Counted from the stretch's first letter, positions 8,294-20,427 are shown. The stretch is DNA of 64,000 bases from JALUZX01 sp964561605 (GCA_964561605.1 CAZLQD010000013.1:30436-94435); one strand, 5' to 3'. Numbers and translations are program-made. Notes: a model not told the origin generated them from the letters alone.

Positions 8294-9043
8294 ATGATCA
8301 TTGCGGTTCTCAGCCTGTTCCCGGAGGCGATCCGACCCTACCTGGAACAGAGCATCCTGGGGCAGGCGGAAAAGAAGGGCCTGGTGCGGTTCCTTCTGGT
8401 CGACTTCCGCGACTACGCCCGGGACAGCCACAAGAAAGTGGACGACCGACCCTTCGGGGGGGGACCAGGGATGGTCCTCAAGCCGGAACCGATCTTTGAA
8501 GCCATCGAGGACGTGGAGAGCCAGTTGGGCCCCTTCCGGAAGATCCTCCTTTCCCCCAGGGGAAAGGTCTTCCGCCAGGAGATGGCCGAGGACTTCTCCC
8601 GGGAGGAAAGGCTCCTCCTCCTGTGCGGCCGGTACGAAGGGATCGACGAGCGGGTGAGGATGGGATTCGACTGGGAGGAGGTGAGTCTCGGCGAATTCGT
8701 CCTTTCCGGCGGGGAGATCCCGGCCCTGGCGGTGATCGAGGCGGCGGTCCGCCTCGTGCCCGGGGTCCTGGGAAACGAGGAATCCGCCCGGGAGGACTCT
8801 TTCGCCGGGGAAGGCCTGCTCGACTGCCCCCACTTCACGAGACCCAGGATTTTTCGAGGAATGGAGGTTCCCCCCGTGCTCCTTTCCGGGGACCATGGTG
8901 CGGTCCGGGCCTGGCGGAAGGAGCAGGCCCTCCGGCTCACCCGGGAGAGAGAGCTCCGGGAAGGCCGGGGAAGGGGAACCCTGCGAGGTTCGAGACCGGA
9001 GACATCCAAGACAGATTCACAGGAAGAAAGACGAGAGGATTGA
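8294..9043 (+). CDS. trmD: tRNA (guanine-N1-)-methyltransferase
   Basis: Methylates G37 next to the anticodon of a subset of tRNAs, using S-adenosylmethionine in a trefoil-knot SPOUT fold. The motifs read in order: LSLFPE, RPFGGGPGMVLKPEPI, LLLCGRYEGIDERV, SLGEFVLSGGE and a C-terminal LLDCPHFTRP. The ATG at 8294 gives MIIAVLSLFPE, the usual family N-terminus, and 249 residues. An in-frame upstream ATG at 8231 would add 21 atypical residues. rplS follows 4 bases downstream, the common trmD-rplS pairing. Confidence 0.96.
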   Translation: MIIAVLSLFPEAIRPYLEQSILGQAEKKGLVRFLLVDFRDYARDSHKKVDDRPFGGGPGMVLKPEPIFEAIEDVESQLGPFRKILLSPRGKVFRQEMAEDFSREERLLLLCGRYEGIDERVRMGFDWEEVSLGEFVLSGGEIPALAVIEAAVRLVPGVLGNEESAREDSFAGEGLLDCPHFTRPRIFRGMEVPPVLLSGDHGAVRAWRKEQALRLTRERELREGRGRGTLRGSRPETSKTDSQEERRED

Positions 9044-9047
9044 AGCC

Positions 9048-9455
9048 ATGGGCGCCAATCATCCAGTGCATACCCTGGAAGAGAACTACCTGAAGAAGGA
9101 CCTTCCCTCCTTCCGGGTGGGCGACACCGTCAAGGTCCACTACCTCATCCAGGAAGGCAACAAGGAACGGATCCAGATCTTCCAGGGCACGGTGATCCGC
9201 ATCAAGAAGGGCGGCGTCAGGAGCACCTTCACGGTCCGGCGCATCGTGGCCGGCGAAGGCGTGGAGCGGATCTTCCCCATCCACTCCCCCAGGGTGAAGG
9301 ACGTGGAAGTCACCCGCCGGGGCAAGGTCCGCAGATCCCGCCTCTACTACCTGCGTGACCGGGTCGGCAAGGCCACCAAGGTCAAGGAGCTTGTGGGAAC
9401 CCGCAAGTCCAAGCAACAGAAGAAGGAAAGCGAGAAGGCCAAGGTCGAGGCCTGA
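9048..9455 (+). CDS. rplS: Ribosomal protein L19
   Basis: Large-subunit protein at the 30S-50S interface. It contains FRVGDTVKVHY, RIQIFQGTVI, GVERIFPIHSP and the C-terminal RSRLYYLRDRVGKA, all standard for L19. The 135-residue length exceeds the roughly 115 of E. coli because of a Lys/Glu-rich tail. The ATG at 9048 follows the trmD stop by 4 bases, with GAGAGG as ribosome binding site. Confidence 0.97.
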   Translation: MGANHPVHTLEENYLKKDLPSFRVGDTVKVHYLIQEGNKERIQIFQGTVIRIKKGGVRSTFTVRRIVAGEGVERIFPIHSPRVKDVEVTRRGKVRRSRLYYLRDRVGKATKVKELVGTRKSKQQKKESEKAKVEA

Positions 9456-9542
9456 CGGCCCGCCTTCTACCCGGGCCCTTTTTGACAACCGGGAGCCCCG
9501 GGCCGGCCCGGGCGCTCCTCGAGACAGGGAGTCCTTGAAAGA

Positions 9543-12455
9543 ATGGTCGAGAACGCCTGGCGCAAGGTCGTTTTCATCGTGGCGCTCCTGGCCCTGGCCG
9601 TCTGGTTCTGGGCCGGGTGGGGAGTGATGCTGGGGTTGGACCTGAAGGGCGGCGCCCGGCTGGTCTACAGGCTGGACATCGACGCAGCCCGCAAGAGCGG
9701 ACAGATCGACCCCAACACGTCCAACAGGGACGTCCTGACCGAGACCGTCACGATCCTCCAGAACCGTATCGATCCCCAGGGCGTCCTGGAGGCGAACATC
9801 AACCCCGAGGGGAACGACCGGATCCTGATCGAGCTTCCCGGAAAGCAGGAGAGCGAGATCAAGCCCGTCCGGGACAGGATCCAGCAATTGGGCAAGCTGG
9901 AGTGGCGCCTGGTCATCGACGATTCGAACAAGAAGTTCGATCTCCCCGAGGAGAAGCGCCGCCTCGAGGCCTGGCTCAAGAAGCCCGAGAACCAGCAGAT
10001 CGTAGGGCTCAACCCCGACGACATCTCGGTCTTCAACTCCCTTTCCCCCGAGAAGGGCGGTCCCAAGCAGCCCGGCAAGATCAAGTGGGTCCCCATGGAC
10101 CCCAAGGCCGATCCCTCGCCGAACGAGGTGCGGGTCCCCATCGAATACAAGGACCCCAAGACGGGGAAGACCGTCAAGGCCGTGGCCCGTTACATCCCGG
10201 TGGACCTCACGGAGGTCTATTTCACCGGCGAAGACCTGAAGGCCGGCAAGATCCGCCAGACCCAGGACCGGTTTGGCCTCCCGGCCGTGGCATTCGAACT
10301 CAAGGAGTCCAAGAAGGCCGTCTTCGCCGACTTCACGGCCCGAAACAAGCAGAGGCCCTTCGCCATCATCCTGAACGGCAAGTGCCGGAGCGCCCCCATC
10401 ATCCAGGACCGCCTGCCGGGCTCGGGGATCATCACGGGCGGCTCCAAGGGCTTTTCGGGCGAAGAAGTCCGCAACCTGATCATCACCCTCAAGACGGGCG
10501 CCCTGAAGGTGAAGCCCATCCTGGAGAGCGAATCCACCCTGGGCCCCACCCTGGGTGAGACGGCCATCCGCACGGGCGTCTTCTCCATGGCCGTGGGCGG
10601 CGCCCTGGTGGTCCTCTTCATGCTCCTCTTCTACCGCCTGGCCGGCCTGGTGGCGGTGATCTCCCTCCTGGTGAACATGACCTACCTGATGGGGGCCATG
10701 GCCCTCTTCCGGTTCACCCTGACCCTGCCCGGCATGGCCGGCCTGGTCCTCACCGTGGGTATGGCCGTGGACGGCAACATCCTGATCTTCGAGAGGATCC
10801 GGGAGGAACAGGACAAGGGGAAGGTCCTGATCCAGGCCATCAAGAACGGCTTCCAGATGGCTCTCTCCACCATCGTGGACGCCAACGTGACCACCTTGAT
10901 CACGGCCTTGATCCTCTACCAGGTCGGAACGGGGCCGATCCGCGGGTTCGCCGTGACCCTCTCCATCGGCATCCTGACCTCCATGTTCGCCGCCCTGGTG
11001 GTCTCCAAGGTCCTCTTCCACCTCCTCCTGGAGTTCGGAATCCTCAAGGACCGCCTCTCCATGGGCAGGATCTTCACCAACCCGAACTACCCCTTCCTGG
11101 CCTGGAGGAAGGTGGCCATGAGCCTTTCGGCGGCAGCCATGGCGATTGGCCTCTTCATCTTCCTCGACACCGACGCCCATACGAAGCTGGGGATCGACTT
11201 CACCGGCGGCGCCTCCATGCGGATCGTCCTGAAGCAACCCGAGGACATCGACCTGGTCCGCAAGAAGATCACCGAGGCCATCCCCGGGGCCATCGTCAAC
11301 ACCCTGGGGGGAAGCCTGGGCGAGATGGGCGAGAAGGGGGGCCCCCACGTGGTGGGACACAAGGCCCAGACCTTCGCCGTGAAATTCAAGTTGAGCCCCG
11401 AGCAGGTCCAGAAGGCCCTGGCCTCCGCCGAAACCTCCAAGACCTCTACCGGCGGCGGCCCAGCATCCAAGCCCGCCTCCCGTCCGGCCGCCGGCGGGAC
11501 AGGGTCCCATGGGGCCATGCCCCAGGACCTGGGGCTGATCTACAAGGACAAGCTCCGCAAGGCGTTGAAGGGCTGGCTCGTCTCCACACCCACCTCCAAC
11601 AAGGTCATCGTTCCCTCCCCCGACGGAACCTACTCCATCGTCCAGTTCCAGCTCCACACGGAGAAGCCCGTCAGGCTGGCCGACCTGAAGAAGGCTCTCT
11701 CGGGCTATCCCCACCTCTCCATCACCCCGGTCCGGCCCGAGGACAAGGGGAAGGAGGCGGCCCGGGATTTCCAGATCAGCATGGACATGGAGGCCGGGAT
11801 CCGTCCCGAGGACATCGACGAGAGGCTCGCCCCCAGGCTCCAGGGCGTGAAGGCCGTGGACGGATCCCCCATCACCCTGACCGAGCCCTTCCCCGAATTC
11901 GAGATGATCGGGGCCCGGGTGGTGGGCGAACTCCAGACCAGCGCCATCCTGGCCATCCTCCTCTCCCTCTTCGCGGTGATCATGTATATCAGGATCCGCT
12001 TCCACGAATACAGATACGGTTTCGCCGCCGTTCTCGCCCTGGTCCACGACGTGACCATCGCCCTGGGTGCCGTGGTCCTGGTGAACCGCCTGGGCCTGGT
12101 TGCCGCCGAGATCGACCTGCCCCTGATCGCCGCCTTTCTTACGATCATCGGTTACTCCCTCAACGACACCATCGTGGTCTTCGACCGCATCAGGGAGAAC
12201 CTCCCAAGGATGCCCGGGAGCTACGAGGAGATCATCAACGCCTCCATCAACCAGACCCTCTCCCGGACCATCTGGACCTCCTTCACCACCTTCATGGTGT
12301 TGCTGGCCATCTTCGTCTTCAATCTAGGCCAGAGGAACGTCCTGGAAGGCTTCTCCTTCGCCATGCTCGTCGGTGTCGTCGTGGGAACCTATTCCTCCAT
12401 CTTCATCGCCAGCCCCGTCCTGGTGATGCTCCACAGGGATGAGAAGAAGGCCTGA
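9543..12455 (+). CDS. secDF: Fused protein-export subunits SecD-SecF
   Basis: Uses the proton gradient to help pull secreted proteins through SecYEG. One 970-residue chain carries both halves. The SecD part opens with one membrane helix, then GLDLKGGARLVY, the large periplasmic P1 domain, and the membrane block starting near LGETAIRTGVFSMAVGGA. A second half starts near residue 510 (SMGRIFTNPNYPFLAWRK) with SecF hallmarks LGIDFTGGASMRI, GYSLNDTIVVFDRIREN and the final membrane helices. SecD and SecF are usually separate genes; fusions are known in several phyla including planctomycetes and Bacillus. Between the halves there is a long periplasmic region with a Ser/Thr/Pro/Ala-rich linker (about residues 635-660). 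No yajC is adjacent. Confidence 0.95.
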   Translation: MVENAWRKVVFIVALLALAVWFWAGWGVMLGLDLKGGARLVYRLDIDAARKSGQIDPNTSNRDVLTETVTILQNRIDPQGVLEANINPEGNDRILIELPGKQESEIKPVRDRIQQLGKLEWRLVIDDSNKKFDLPEEKRRLEAWLKKPENQQIVGLNPDDISVFNSLSPEKGGPKQPGKIKWVPMDPKADPSPNEVRVPIEYKDPKTGKTVKAVARYIPVDLTEVYFTGEDLKAGKIRQTQDRFGLPAVAFELKESKKAVFADFTARNKQRPFAIILNGKCRSAPIIQDRLPGSGIITGGSKGFSGEEVRNLIITLKTGALKVKPILESESTLGPTLGETAIRTGVFSMAVGGALVVLFMLLFYRLAGLVAVISLLVNMTYLMGAMALFRFTLTLPGMAGLVLTVGMAVDGNILIFERIREEQDKGKVLIQAIKNGFQMALSTIVDANVTTLITALILYQVGTGPIRGFAVTLSIGILTSMFAALVVSKVLFHLLLEFGILKDRLSMGRIFTNPNYPFLAWRKVAMSLSAAAMAIGLFIFLDTDAHTKLGIDFTGGASMRIVLKQPEDIDLVRKKITEAIPGAIVNTLGGSLGEMGEKGGPHVVGHKAQTFAVKFKLSPEQVQKALASAETSKTSTGGGPASKPASRPAAGGTGSHGAMPQDLGLIYKDKLRKALKGWLVSTPTSNKVIVPSPDGTYSIVQFQLHTEKPVRLADLKKALSGYPHLSITPVRPEDKGKEAARDFQISMDMEAGIRPEDIDERLAPRLQGVKAVDGSPITLTEPFPEFEMIGARVVGELQTSAILAILLSLFAVIMYIRIRFHEYRYGFAAVLALVHDVTIALGAVVLVNRLGLVAAEIDLPLIAAFLTIIGYSLNDTIVVFDRIRENLPRMPGSYEEIINASINQTLSRTIWTSFTTFMVLLAIFVFNLGQRNVLEGFSFAMLVGVVVGTYSSIFIASPVLVMLHRDEKKA

Positions 12456-12488
12456 GAAGGGGGATTCCCCCCCAGGGAGGACCCGGCC

Positions 12489-12992
12489 TTGAGGACCCTC
12501 CTCTTCGTCCTGCTCCTCGGCGTGGCCGTCACGGCGGCCCTCCTCTGGAACCGGAAGGCCTACGCCCCCGTGGAGGTGGGCGCAGGCAAGGGGAGCCCCG
12601 CCGGGAAGGCCCAGGAGCGGCCCCTCCTTCCCGTGGACAAGGCCGTCCTGGTCCTGGGGGTTCCTCCTGGGGGAAAGGGGAAGGCCCCGGTCGGGGAAAA
12701 AGGAAAGGGAAGGATCCGGACCGGCCGGCCCCACCCGTCCGGAGAGCCCCCCGCCGGGGAGAGGCCCGGGGCGGCCCCTCCATCTCCTCCCCGGCAGCCC
12801 CCCCCGGAACCCGCCCCCCGGCCCCTTGTGCGAAAGGCCCGCCTGAAGAAGGGGGAGACCGTCTACGGCCTGGCCGAAAGGCTCCTGGGTGAGGGGAGGC
12901 GCTACAGGGAGATCCTGGAACTCAACGGCCTGGACGAGGAGAAGGCCCGCCGCCTCCCTGCGGGAACGGTCCTCCGGATCCCTTCCCGCTGA
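12489..12992 (+). CDS. Small secreted or anchored LysM-domain protein
   Basis: A 167-residue protein with an N-terminal hydrophobic segment (residues 3-19), a Pro/Gly/Lys-rich linker and a C-terminal LysM-like domain (about 113-165: KARLKKGETVYGLAERLLG, then LPAGTVLRIP). LysM domains bind N-acetylglucosamine polymers such as peptidoglycan. The start is a TTG at 12489 with AGGGAGG 8 bases upstream. It sits 33 bases after secDF and is probably in the same transcript. The last 71 bases overlap the 3' end of hflX on the opposite strand. The function beyond wall binding is unknown. Confidence 0.75.
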   Translation: MRTLLFVLLLGVAVTAALLWNRKAYAPVEVGAGKGSPAGKAQERPLLPVDKAVLVLGVPPGGKGKAPVGEKGKGRIRTGRPHPSGEPPAGERPGAAPPSPPRQPPPEPAPRPLVRKARLKKGETVYGLAERLLGEGRRYREILELNGLDEEKARRLPAGTVLRIPSR

Positions 12993-14265
12993 CCTTCTCC
13001 ACCAGGACGCATCCCTTCCTCAGAAGAGCCTCGAGGCCCGCCCTGTCGGCCTCCACCAGGGCGACGAGCCCATCCTCACGCCATTCCCGGGCCAGGACCG
13101 AGGCGTGCCGGCGAAGCAGGGATTCCATTCCCTCCACGGTATATGGAATCGCCAGCCGGACCTTCAAGGGCCTGGGCCGGACTCTCTCCCCCAGGAGGGC
13201 CGTCAACTCCTCCAAGCCCCTCCCCGTCCTTGCCGAGACCGCCAAGGCATCCGGGTAGGAACGGGCCGCCACGTGGAGGGGGAAGGCGTCCTCCAGGAGG
13301 TCGGCCTTGTTCAAGAGAAGGACCCTGGGGATCTCCGCCGCCCCGATCGAGGCCAGGACCCCCTCCACGACATCCACGTCCTCCTGGAATCCGGGCCGGG
13401 AGACGTCCACCACGTGGAGGAGGAGGTCGGCATGGACCGCCTCGGCCAGCGTCGCCTGGAAGGAGGCCACCAGGTGATGGGGAATGTTGCGGATGAAACC
13501 CACCGTATCGGAGAGGAGAGCCTTCCGGCCTTCCCCCAGGTCCAGGGTCCTGGTCCGGGTGTCCAGGGTGGAGAAAGGACGGTCCGCCACCCCCACTCCG
13601 GCCCCGGCCAGGGCGTTCATCAGGGAAGACTTTCCCGCATTGGCGTATCCGACGAGACAGATCTTGAAGAATCCCCGCCTGGCCCGGACCTTGCGCACCG
13701 ACCGGGCCTGCATCTTCTCCAGGGCCTTCTTCAGGTCCTGGACCCGCTTGCGGATGAGTCGCCTGTCGGCCTCGATCTGTTTCTCCCCGGCGCCGCGAAG
13801 CCCGATCCCGCCCCTCTCCCGGTCCAGGTGGCTCCACATCCTGCGGAGCCTGGGAAGGGCGTATTCCAGCCTGGCCAGTTCCACCTGGGCCCTTGCCTGG
13901 GCCGTCCTCGCCCTGGTGGCGAAGAGGTCCAGGATCAGTTCCGTCCTGTCCAGGACCCGGACCCCCAGGATCCGCTCCAGGTTCCTACCCTGGGCGGGAC
14001 TCAGCTCCTGGTCGCAGATGGCCAGGTCGACCCCCAGGGCCTCCACCTGGGCCGCCATCTCCTGGGCCTTTCCTTTTCCCACGAAAGTGGCGGGGTGCGG
14101 AACGAGGCGGCGCTGGACGGCCTTTCCTCGGACCCGGGCCCCCGCCGCCTCGGCAAGGGCGGCGAGCTCCGCCAGGGGTTCCTCCAAGGATTCACCCTCC
14201 CCGCCGGGGGGAAGGAGTCCGAAGAGGAGGACCTTGGGAGAGGAAATCCTCCGTTCTTCCTTCAA
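12922..14265 (-). CDS. hflX: GTPase HflX
   Basis: Ribosome-associated GTPase that can split stalled 70S ribosomes. The N-terminal HflX domain has FVGKGKAQEM and SPAQGRNLE, followed by a coiled linker with GERGGIG-type sequence (RERGGIGLRGAGE). The G-domain shows G1 GYANAGKSSL, G3 DTVGFI and G4 NKAD. The length is 447 residues. The start is a TTG at 14265, overlapping the nadB stop (TTGA), with GGAGA upstream. The Gly/Pro-rich last 27 codons overlap the convergent LysM gene. Confidence 0.95.
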   Translation of the reverse strand: MKEERRISSPKVLLFGLLPPGGEGESLEEPLAELAALAEAAGARVRGKAVQRRLVPHPATFVGKGKAQEMAAQVEALGVDLAICDQELSPAQGRNLERILGVRVLDRTELILDLFATRARTAQARAQVELARLEYALPRLRRMWSHLDRERGGIGLRGAGEKQIEADRRLIRKRVQDLKKALEKMQARSVRKVRARRGFFKICLVGYANAGKSSLMNALAGAGVGVADRPFSTLDTRTRTLDLGEGRKALLSDTVGFIRNIPHHLVASFQATLAEAVHADLLLHVVDVSRPGFQEDVDVVEGVLASIGAAEIPRVLLLNKADLLEDAFPLHVAARSYPDALAVSARTGRGLEELTALLGERVRPRPLKVRLAIPYTVEGMESLLRRHASVLAREWREDGLVALVEADRAGLEALLRKGCVLVEKVSGKGSGGPFPQGGGGPSPRPGR

Positions 14266-15926
14266 GGGACGTCTTCTCCAACCGGTTGGGAGGAAAAGAG
14301 GACCCCTCCCCGGCCGGGAGCGTACCTTACGAGGGAGTGCCTGCGGAAGCGCAGGTCGTCCCTGTCAGGATAGTCGTCCCGGTAGTGGACGCCCCTGCTC
14401 TCACGGCGCCAGGCGGCGGCCCGGGCCATGAGCCCCCCCAGAAGGAGCATGTTGGCCAATTCCCACTTCCTGGGCCTCTCCAGGGGCCGCTCATGGATGC
14501 ACTGGGACCAGAAGGCCAGGCTCCCCAGGGCCTCCTCCATGCCCGGGCCGTCTCTCAGGATCCCCACGTGGCGCTCCATCAAGGCCTTCAGGGAGTAGAT
14601 CATGTCGTATACGTTCAACTCGGTCTCAGGCTTTCCTTCCCTCCGGGTGGGAAACTCGACCTCTTCCTGGAAGGGCTCGGGTTCTCCAAGGAGATCCCGG
14701 GAGGAATGGATGCCCGCCCTGTGTCCGAACCAGGCCGACTCCAAGAGGGAGTTGGAAGCAAGGCGGTTCGCCCCGTGGAGGCCCGTGCTAGCCACTTCGC
14801 CCACGGCGTAGAGGCCTGGAAGGTCCGTCCTCCCCCAGGAATCGACCTTCACCCCACCGATGAAGTAATGGGCCGCAGGCCTCACGGGAACGGGGGCTTC
14901 CTTCACGTCGATACCGAAGGAGGCGCAGACTTCGTAGATCGCCGGGAAGCGGCGCCTCAGGTCCCCCTGGATGGGCCTCATGTCCAGGTAGACGTGGGTC
15001 TCCCTGCTCTCCAGCATGGAGCGGAAGATGGCCCGGCTCACCACGTCCCGGGGAGCCAGGTCCCCTTTGGGGTGGACCCCTTCCATGATGGGCCTCCCCT
15101 TGCGGTCGAGAAGGACCGCCCCGGCGCCCCGGACGGATTCTGAGATGAGGAATCGGGCCGCCCCGGCCAGGTAGAGGGCCGTGGGATGGAACTGGACCAG
15201 TTCCAGGTCCCGGAGGGTGGCGCCGGCCCGGAAGGCCAGGACAAGGCCGTCGCCCGTGGCCACGGTGGGATTGGTGGTCTCCCTGTAGATCTGGCCGGCT
15301 CCTCCCGTGGCGAGGATCACCTTCTCCGCCCAGAGGGCCATGAGGCCCTTCTCGGCGTGGGAGACGAGGGCCCCCCGGCAACGGCCGTCCCGGACCAGGA
15401 GCTCCAAGGCGAAGGTGTTCTCGAAGCAGGTGATCCTGGGATGGGAGACCACCCGGCCCGCCAGGGTCTCCTGGAGGACCCGGCCCGTCTGGTCTCCGCA
15501 AGCGTGGAGGATCCTTGGAATGGAGTGGCCCCCCTCCTGGTGGAGGTCCAGGTTGCCCCTTTCGTCCAGGTCGAAGGAGACGCCCCACTGGGCGAGAAAG
15601 TCGATGGTCTCCCTGGCATGGGAACAGACCTCCTTCACGACCTGTTCTTCGGAAAGGCCTTCTCCCGTGGCGAGGGTGTCGCCGGCGTGCCGTTCCCAGG
15701 AGTCCTCGGGAAGAATGGGAGCCGCCACCCCGCCCTGGGCCAGGTTGGTGTTGGTGTCGAAGTAGGTTCCCTTGGTGACCAGGATGACGTCGGTGGAGAG
15801 GGCAGCCGTAAGAGCAGCGGTACAACCGCCGATCCCGCTTCCAAGAACGAGGACGCCGCAGGAAAGAGATGGGGTCTTTCTTAGGTTGAAAGGAACGAGG
15901 TGTTCCCTTACTTTAGGTAGGTTCAT
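14262..15926 (-). CDS. nadB: L-aspartate oxidase
   Basis: FAD enzyme oxidising L-aspartate to iminoaspartate, the first step of de novo NAD synthesis. Visible motifs are the N-terminal Rossmann GSGIGGCTAAL, the NLAQGGVAAP segment, ELVQFHPTALY, and the C-terminal FAD-binding LPGLYAVGEVA and GANRLASNSLLE. The length is 554 residues, versus about 540 in E. coli. No nadA or nadC is nearby. hflX starts within its stop codon. The Shine-Dalgarno before the ATG at 15926 is weak. Confidence 0.95.
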   Translation of the reverse strand: MNLPKVREHLVPFNLRKTPSLSCGVLVLGSGIGGCTAALTAALSTDVILVTKGTYFDTNTNLAQGGVAAPILPEDSWERHAGDTLATGEGLSEEQVVKEVCSHARETIDFLAQWGVSFDLDERGNLDLHQEGGHSIPRILHACGDQTGRVLQETLAGRVVSHPRITCFENTFALELLVRDGRCRGALVSHAEKGLMALWAEKVILATGGAGQIYRETTNPTVATGDGLVLAFRAGATLRDLELVQFHPTALYLAGAARFLISESVRGAGAVLLDRKGRPIMEGVHPKGDLAPRDVVSRAIFRSMLESRETHVYLDMRPIQGDLRRRFPAIYEVCASFGIDVKEAPVPVRPAAHYFIGGVKVDSWGRTDLPGLYAVGEVASTGLHGANRLASNSLLESAWFGHRAGIHSSRDLLGEPEPFQEEVEFPTRREGKPETELNVYDMIYSLKALMERHVGILRDGPGMEEALGSLAFWSQCIHERPLERPRKWELANMLLLGGLMARAAAWRRESRGVHYRDDYPDRDDLRFRRHSLVRYAPGRGGVLFSSQPVGEDVP

Positions 15927-16153
15927 TTCTGGTTCTGGGCTCCCAAGGCCAGGATGATCGGGGTCGATCCACCAAGCCTCTCCCTAACCCTCCTCTTTGG
16001 AGGGCCCGTGGCGTGGTGGAAGACCGGGATTCTATGAAAGGAAACGTGAAAAGGCTTCCCTCTTTTCCCTGAACCCCTGGAGGGCAAGGGGGGGAAGGCC
16101 CGGGAAAGCCTCCCCGATGGGGGGGCCCCCCGGTCCTCCCGGGGGCCGGGCCA

Positions 16154-16177
16154 GGAAAGGGGGCGTAACGCCCCTTC
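16154..16177. promoter_or_regulatory. Palindrome before lexA, candidate operator
   Basis: An interrupted palindrome GGAAAGGGGGCG-TAA-CGCCCCTTCC (one unpaired base) ends 3 bases before the lexA ribosome binding site AGGAGG. lexA genes are commonly autoregulated by a palindrome at this position. It does not resemble the E. coli or Bacillus SOS box, so the LexA link is inference; an RNA hairpin is the alternative. Confidence 0.35.
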
Positions 16178-16195
16178 CCAGGAGGTGAGAAGGTC

Positions 16196-16813
16196 ATGTT
16201 GTTGACGGAGAAGCAGCTCGAAGTCCTGAGATTCGTTCGTGACTTCCAGAGGGAACATTCCATGTCCCCCACTCTGGCCGAGACGGCCGAGCACTTCGGG
16301 GTCTCCAAGATCACCATCCACGAACACTTGAGCCACCTGGAATGCAAAGGGGCCATCCGGAGGGCCCGTGGCAGGGCCCGCTCCATCGAAGTCCTTTGGG
16401 ACCCGGACGACCCGAACACCTCCTTGAGGCAACCCCAGATCTGCCGCCCCATTCCGGTGGCCGGGACCATTGCAGCCGGAGCCCCCATCGAGGCCGTCCA
16501 GGACGTGGAGGAGTTCCACCTGGGTGACCTGGTTCCCCCCCACACGAACGTCTTCCTCCTCAAGGTGAAGGGGAACTCCATGATCGGAGACCACATCTGC
16601 GACGGGGACCTGGTGATCGTGGAGCCGAGGAAGGTGGCCCGTAACGGCGAGACCGTGGTGGCCCTGATCGACGGCCAGGAAGCCACCCTGAAAAAATTCT
16701 ACAACGAGAAGGGCCGGATCCGCCTACAGCCTTCCAACCCGGCGATGAAACCCATCTACCCCAAGAACGTGGAGATCCAAGGGGTGGTGATCGGCCTGGT
16801 CCGGAAGTTCTGA
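16196..16813 (+). CDS. lexA: SOS repressor LexA
   Basis: Represses DNA-damage genes and self-cleaves when stimulated by RecA filaments. The N-terminal winged helix (residues 1-65) shows LTEKQLEVLRFVRDF, SPTLAETAEHFGVSK and HEHLSHLECKGAI. The cleavage site is Ala94-Gly95 (in TIAAGAP). The catalytic dyad is Ser128 (KGNSMIGD) and Lys166 (ATLKKF). The length is 205 residues. The ribosome binding site AGGAGGTGAGAAGG is excellent. The gene stands alone between nadB and the rRNA operon, convergent with 5S. Confidence 0.96.
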   Translation: MLLTEKQLEVLRFVRDFQREHSMSPTLAETAEHFGVSKITIHEHLSHLECKGAIRRARGRARSIEVLWDPDDPNTSLRQPQICRPIPVAGTIAAGAPIEAVQDVEEFHLGDLVPPHTNVFLLKVKGNSMIGDHICDGDLVIVEPRKVARNGETVVALIDGQEATLKKFYNEKGRIRLQPSNPAMKPIYPKNVEIQGVVIGLVRKF

Positions 16814-17158
16814 ACCACCCCGGCCCCCTTTCTTGAACCCAGGCCGCCCCCAGGCACTCGATGCGTGGGCCCGGGGGGAAGCACTCCCATGATGGGCCGT
16901 TTCCGGCCCTGAAACCAGGGCACCCTCTCAGGGGAGGGTTCATCCGCCGGAAAGGACCGCCGGGAACGGACCGGGGCTCCCAGTAAGGCGATCGAAGAAG
17001 CCTGGGTGGGAGACCGAAACCTTCCCCCTGGTCCGGGCACTCCAGTTCTTCCAGGGAAAAGGCCCGGAAGAGGACTGCCGGGGAATCCCCCTTGGAAAAG
17101 GCCGCCGAACCTTGCGGCCAGGGCGTTCCGGATAGGAGTGCAGGAAAAGGGAGGGTAC
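16814..17158. other. Intergenic region between lexA and the rRNA operon end
   Basis: 345 bases with no convincing gene, tRNA or terminator on the plus strand. Frames open here lack family motifs and have shadow-like composition. There are only short GC-rich inverted repeats, for example around 16880-16905. I see no T-run for a lexA terminator. Confidence 0.5.
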
Positions 17159-17173
17159 AAAAAAAAGGCCCGG
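17159..17173 (-). terminator. Probable rRNA operon terminator
   Basis: On the minus strand the closing helix of 5S (CCGGGCC) is followed immediately by eight T residues (A8 on the plus strand at 17159-17166). This gives a stem-then-T-run arrangement at the end of the operon. Confidence 0.55.
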
Positions 17174-17277
17174 CAGTGACCTACTTTCGCGCATACGCAC
17201 TATCATCGGCCCTCGCTGCTTAACGACCGTGTTCGGAATGGAAACGGGTGTTTCCAGCGAGGTATAGCCACCGGGCC
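17167..17277 (-). rRNA. rrf: 5S ribosomal RNA
   Basis: About 111 nucleotides. The terminal helix GGCCCGG/CCGGGCC pairs the two ends. The internal CCGAACACGG-type block (minus strand ATTCCGAACACGG) and GCGAAAGTAGG near the 3' end are typical of bacterial 5S. It lies about 93 bases after the 23S 3' end. Ends are assigned from the helix and may be off by one or two bases. Confidence 0.93.
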
Positions 17278-17370
17278 ATATTTTTTTGGAATAAGAAAGG
17301 GTGAAAAGGGCGCCGGGCCCGAGTTTCGAACCTCTTTCCTTTCCCCCCCGAGGGGGAGAAGGGAAAAAGT

Positions 17371-20372
<3,002 letters not shown>

Positions 20373-20412
20373 TAATTTCCACGCTCGATGCTCGACGCTA
20401 CCTTTTCACCCA

Positions 20413-20427
20413 TGTTTTCAAAGAACA
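20413..20427 (-). promoter_or_regulatory. boxA antitermination site before 23S
   Basis: The minus strand reads TGTTCTTTGAAAACA, a near-exact match to the boxA of many rRNA operons, where NusB/S10 load to prevent premature termination. It lies between tRNA-Ala and 23S. Confidence 0.7.

Noticed and set aside
9482..9510. TTGACA at 9482-9487 as a promoter for secDF
   Set aside because: No -10-like hexamer occurs 15-19 bases downstream; that stretch is a GC palindrome. It may be a hairpin between rplS and secDF instead.
8937..12047. A 1036-codon frame antisense to trmD, rplS and secDF
   Set aside because: It spans three well-supported genes and has Asp/His/Gly-rich low-complexity content typical of antisense frames in GC-rich DNA.
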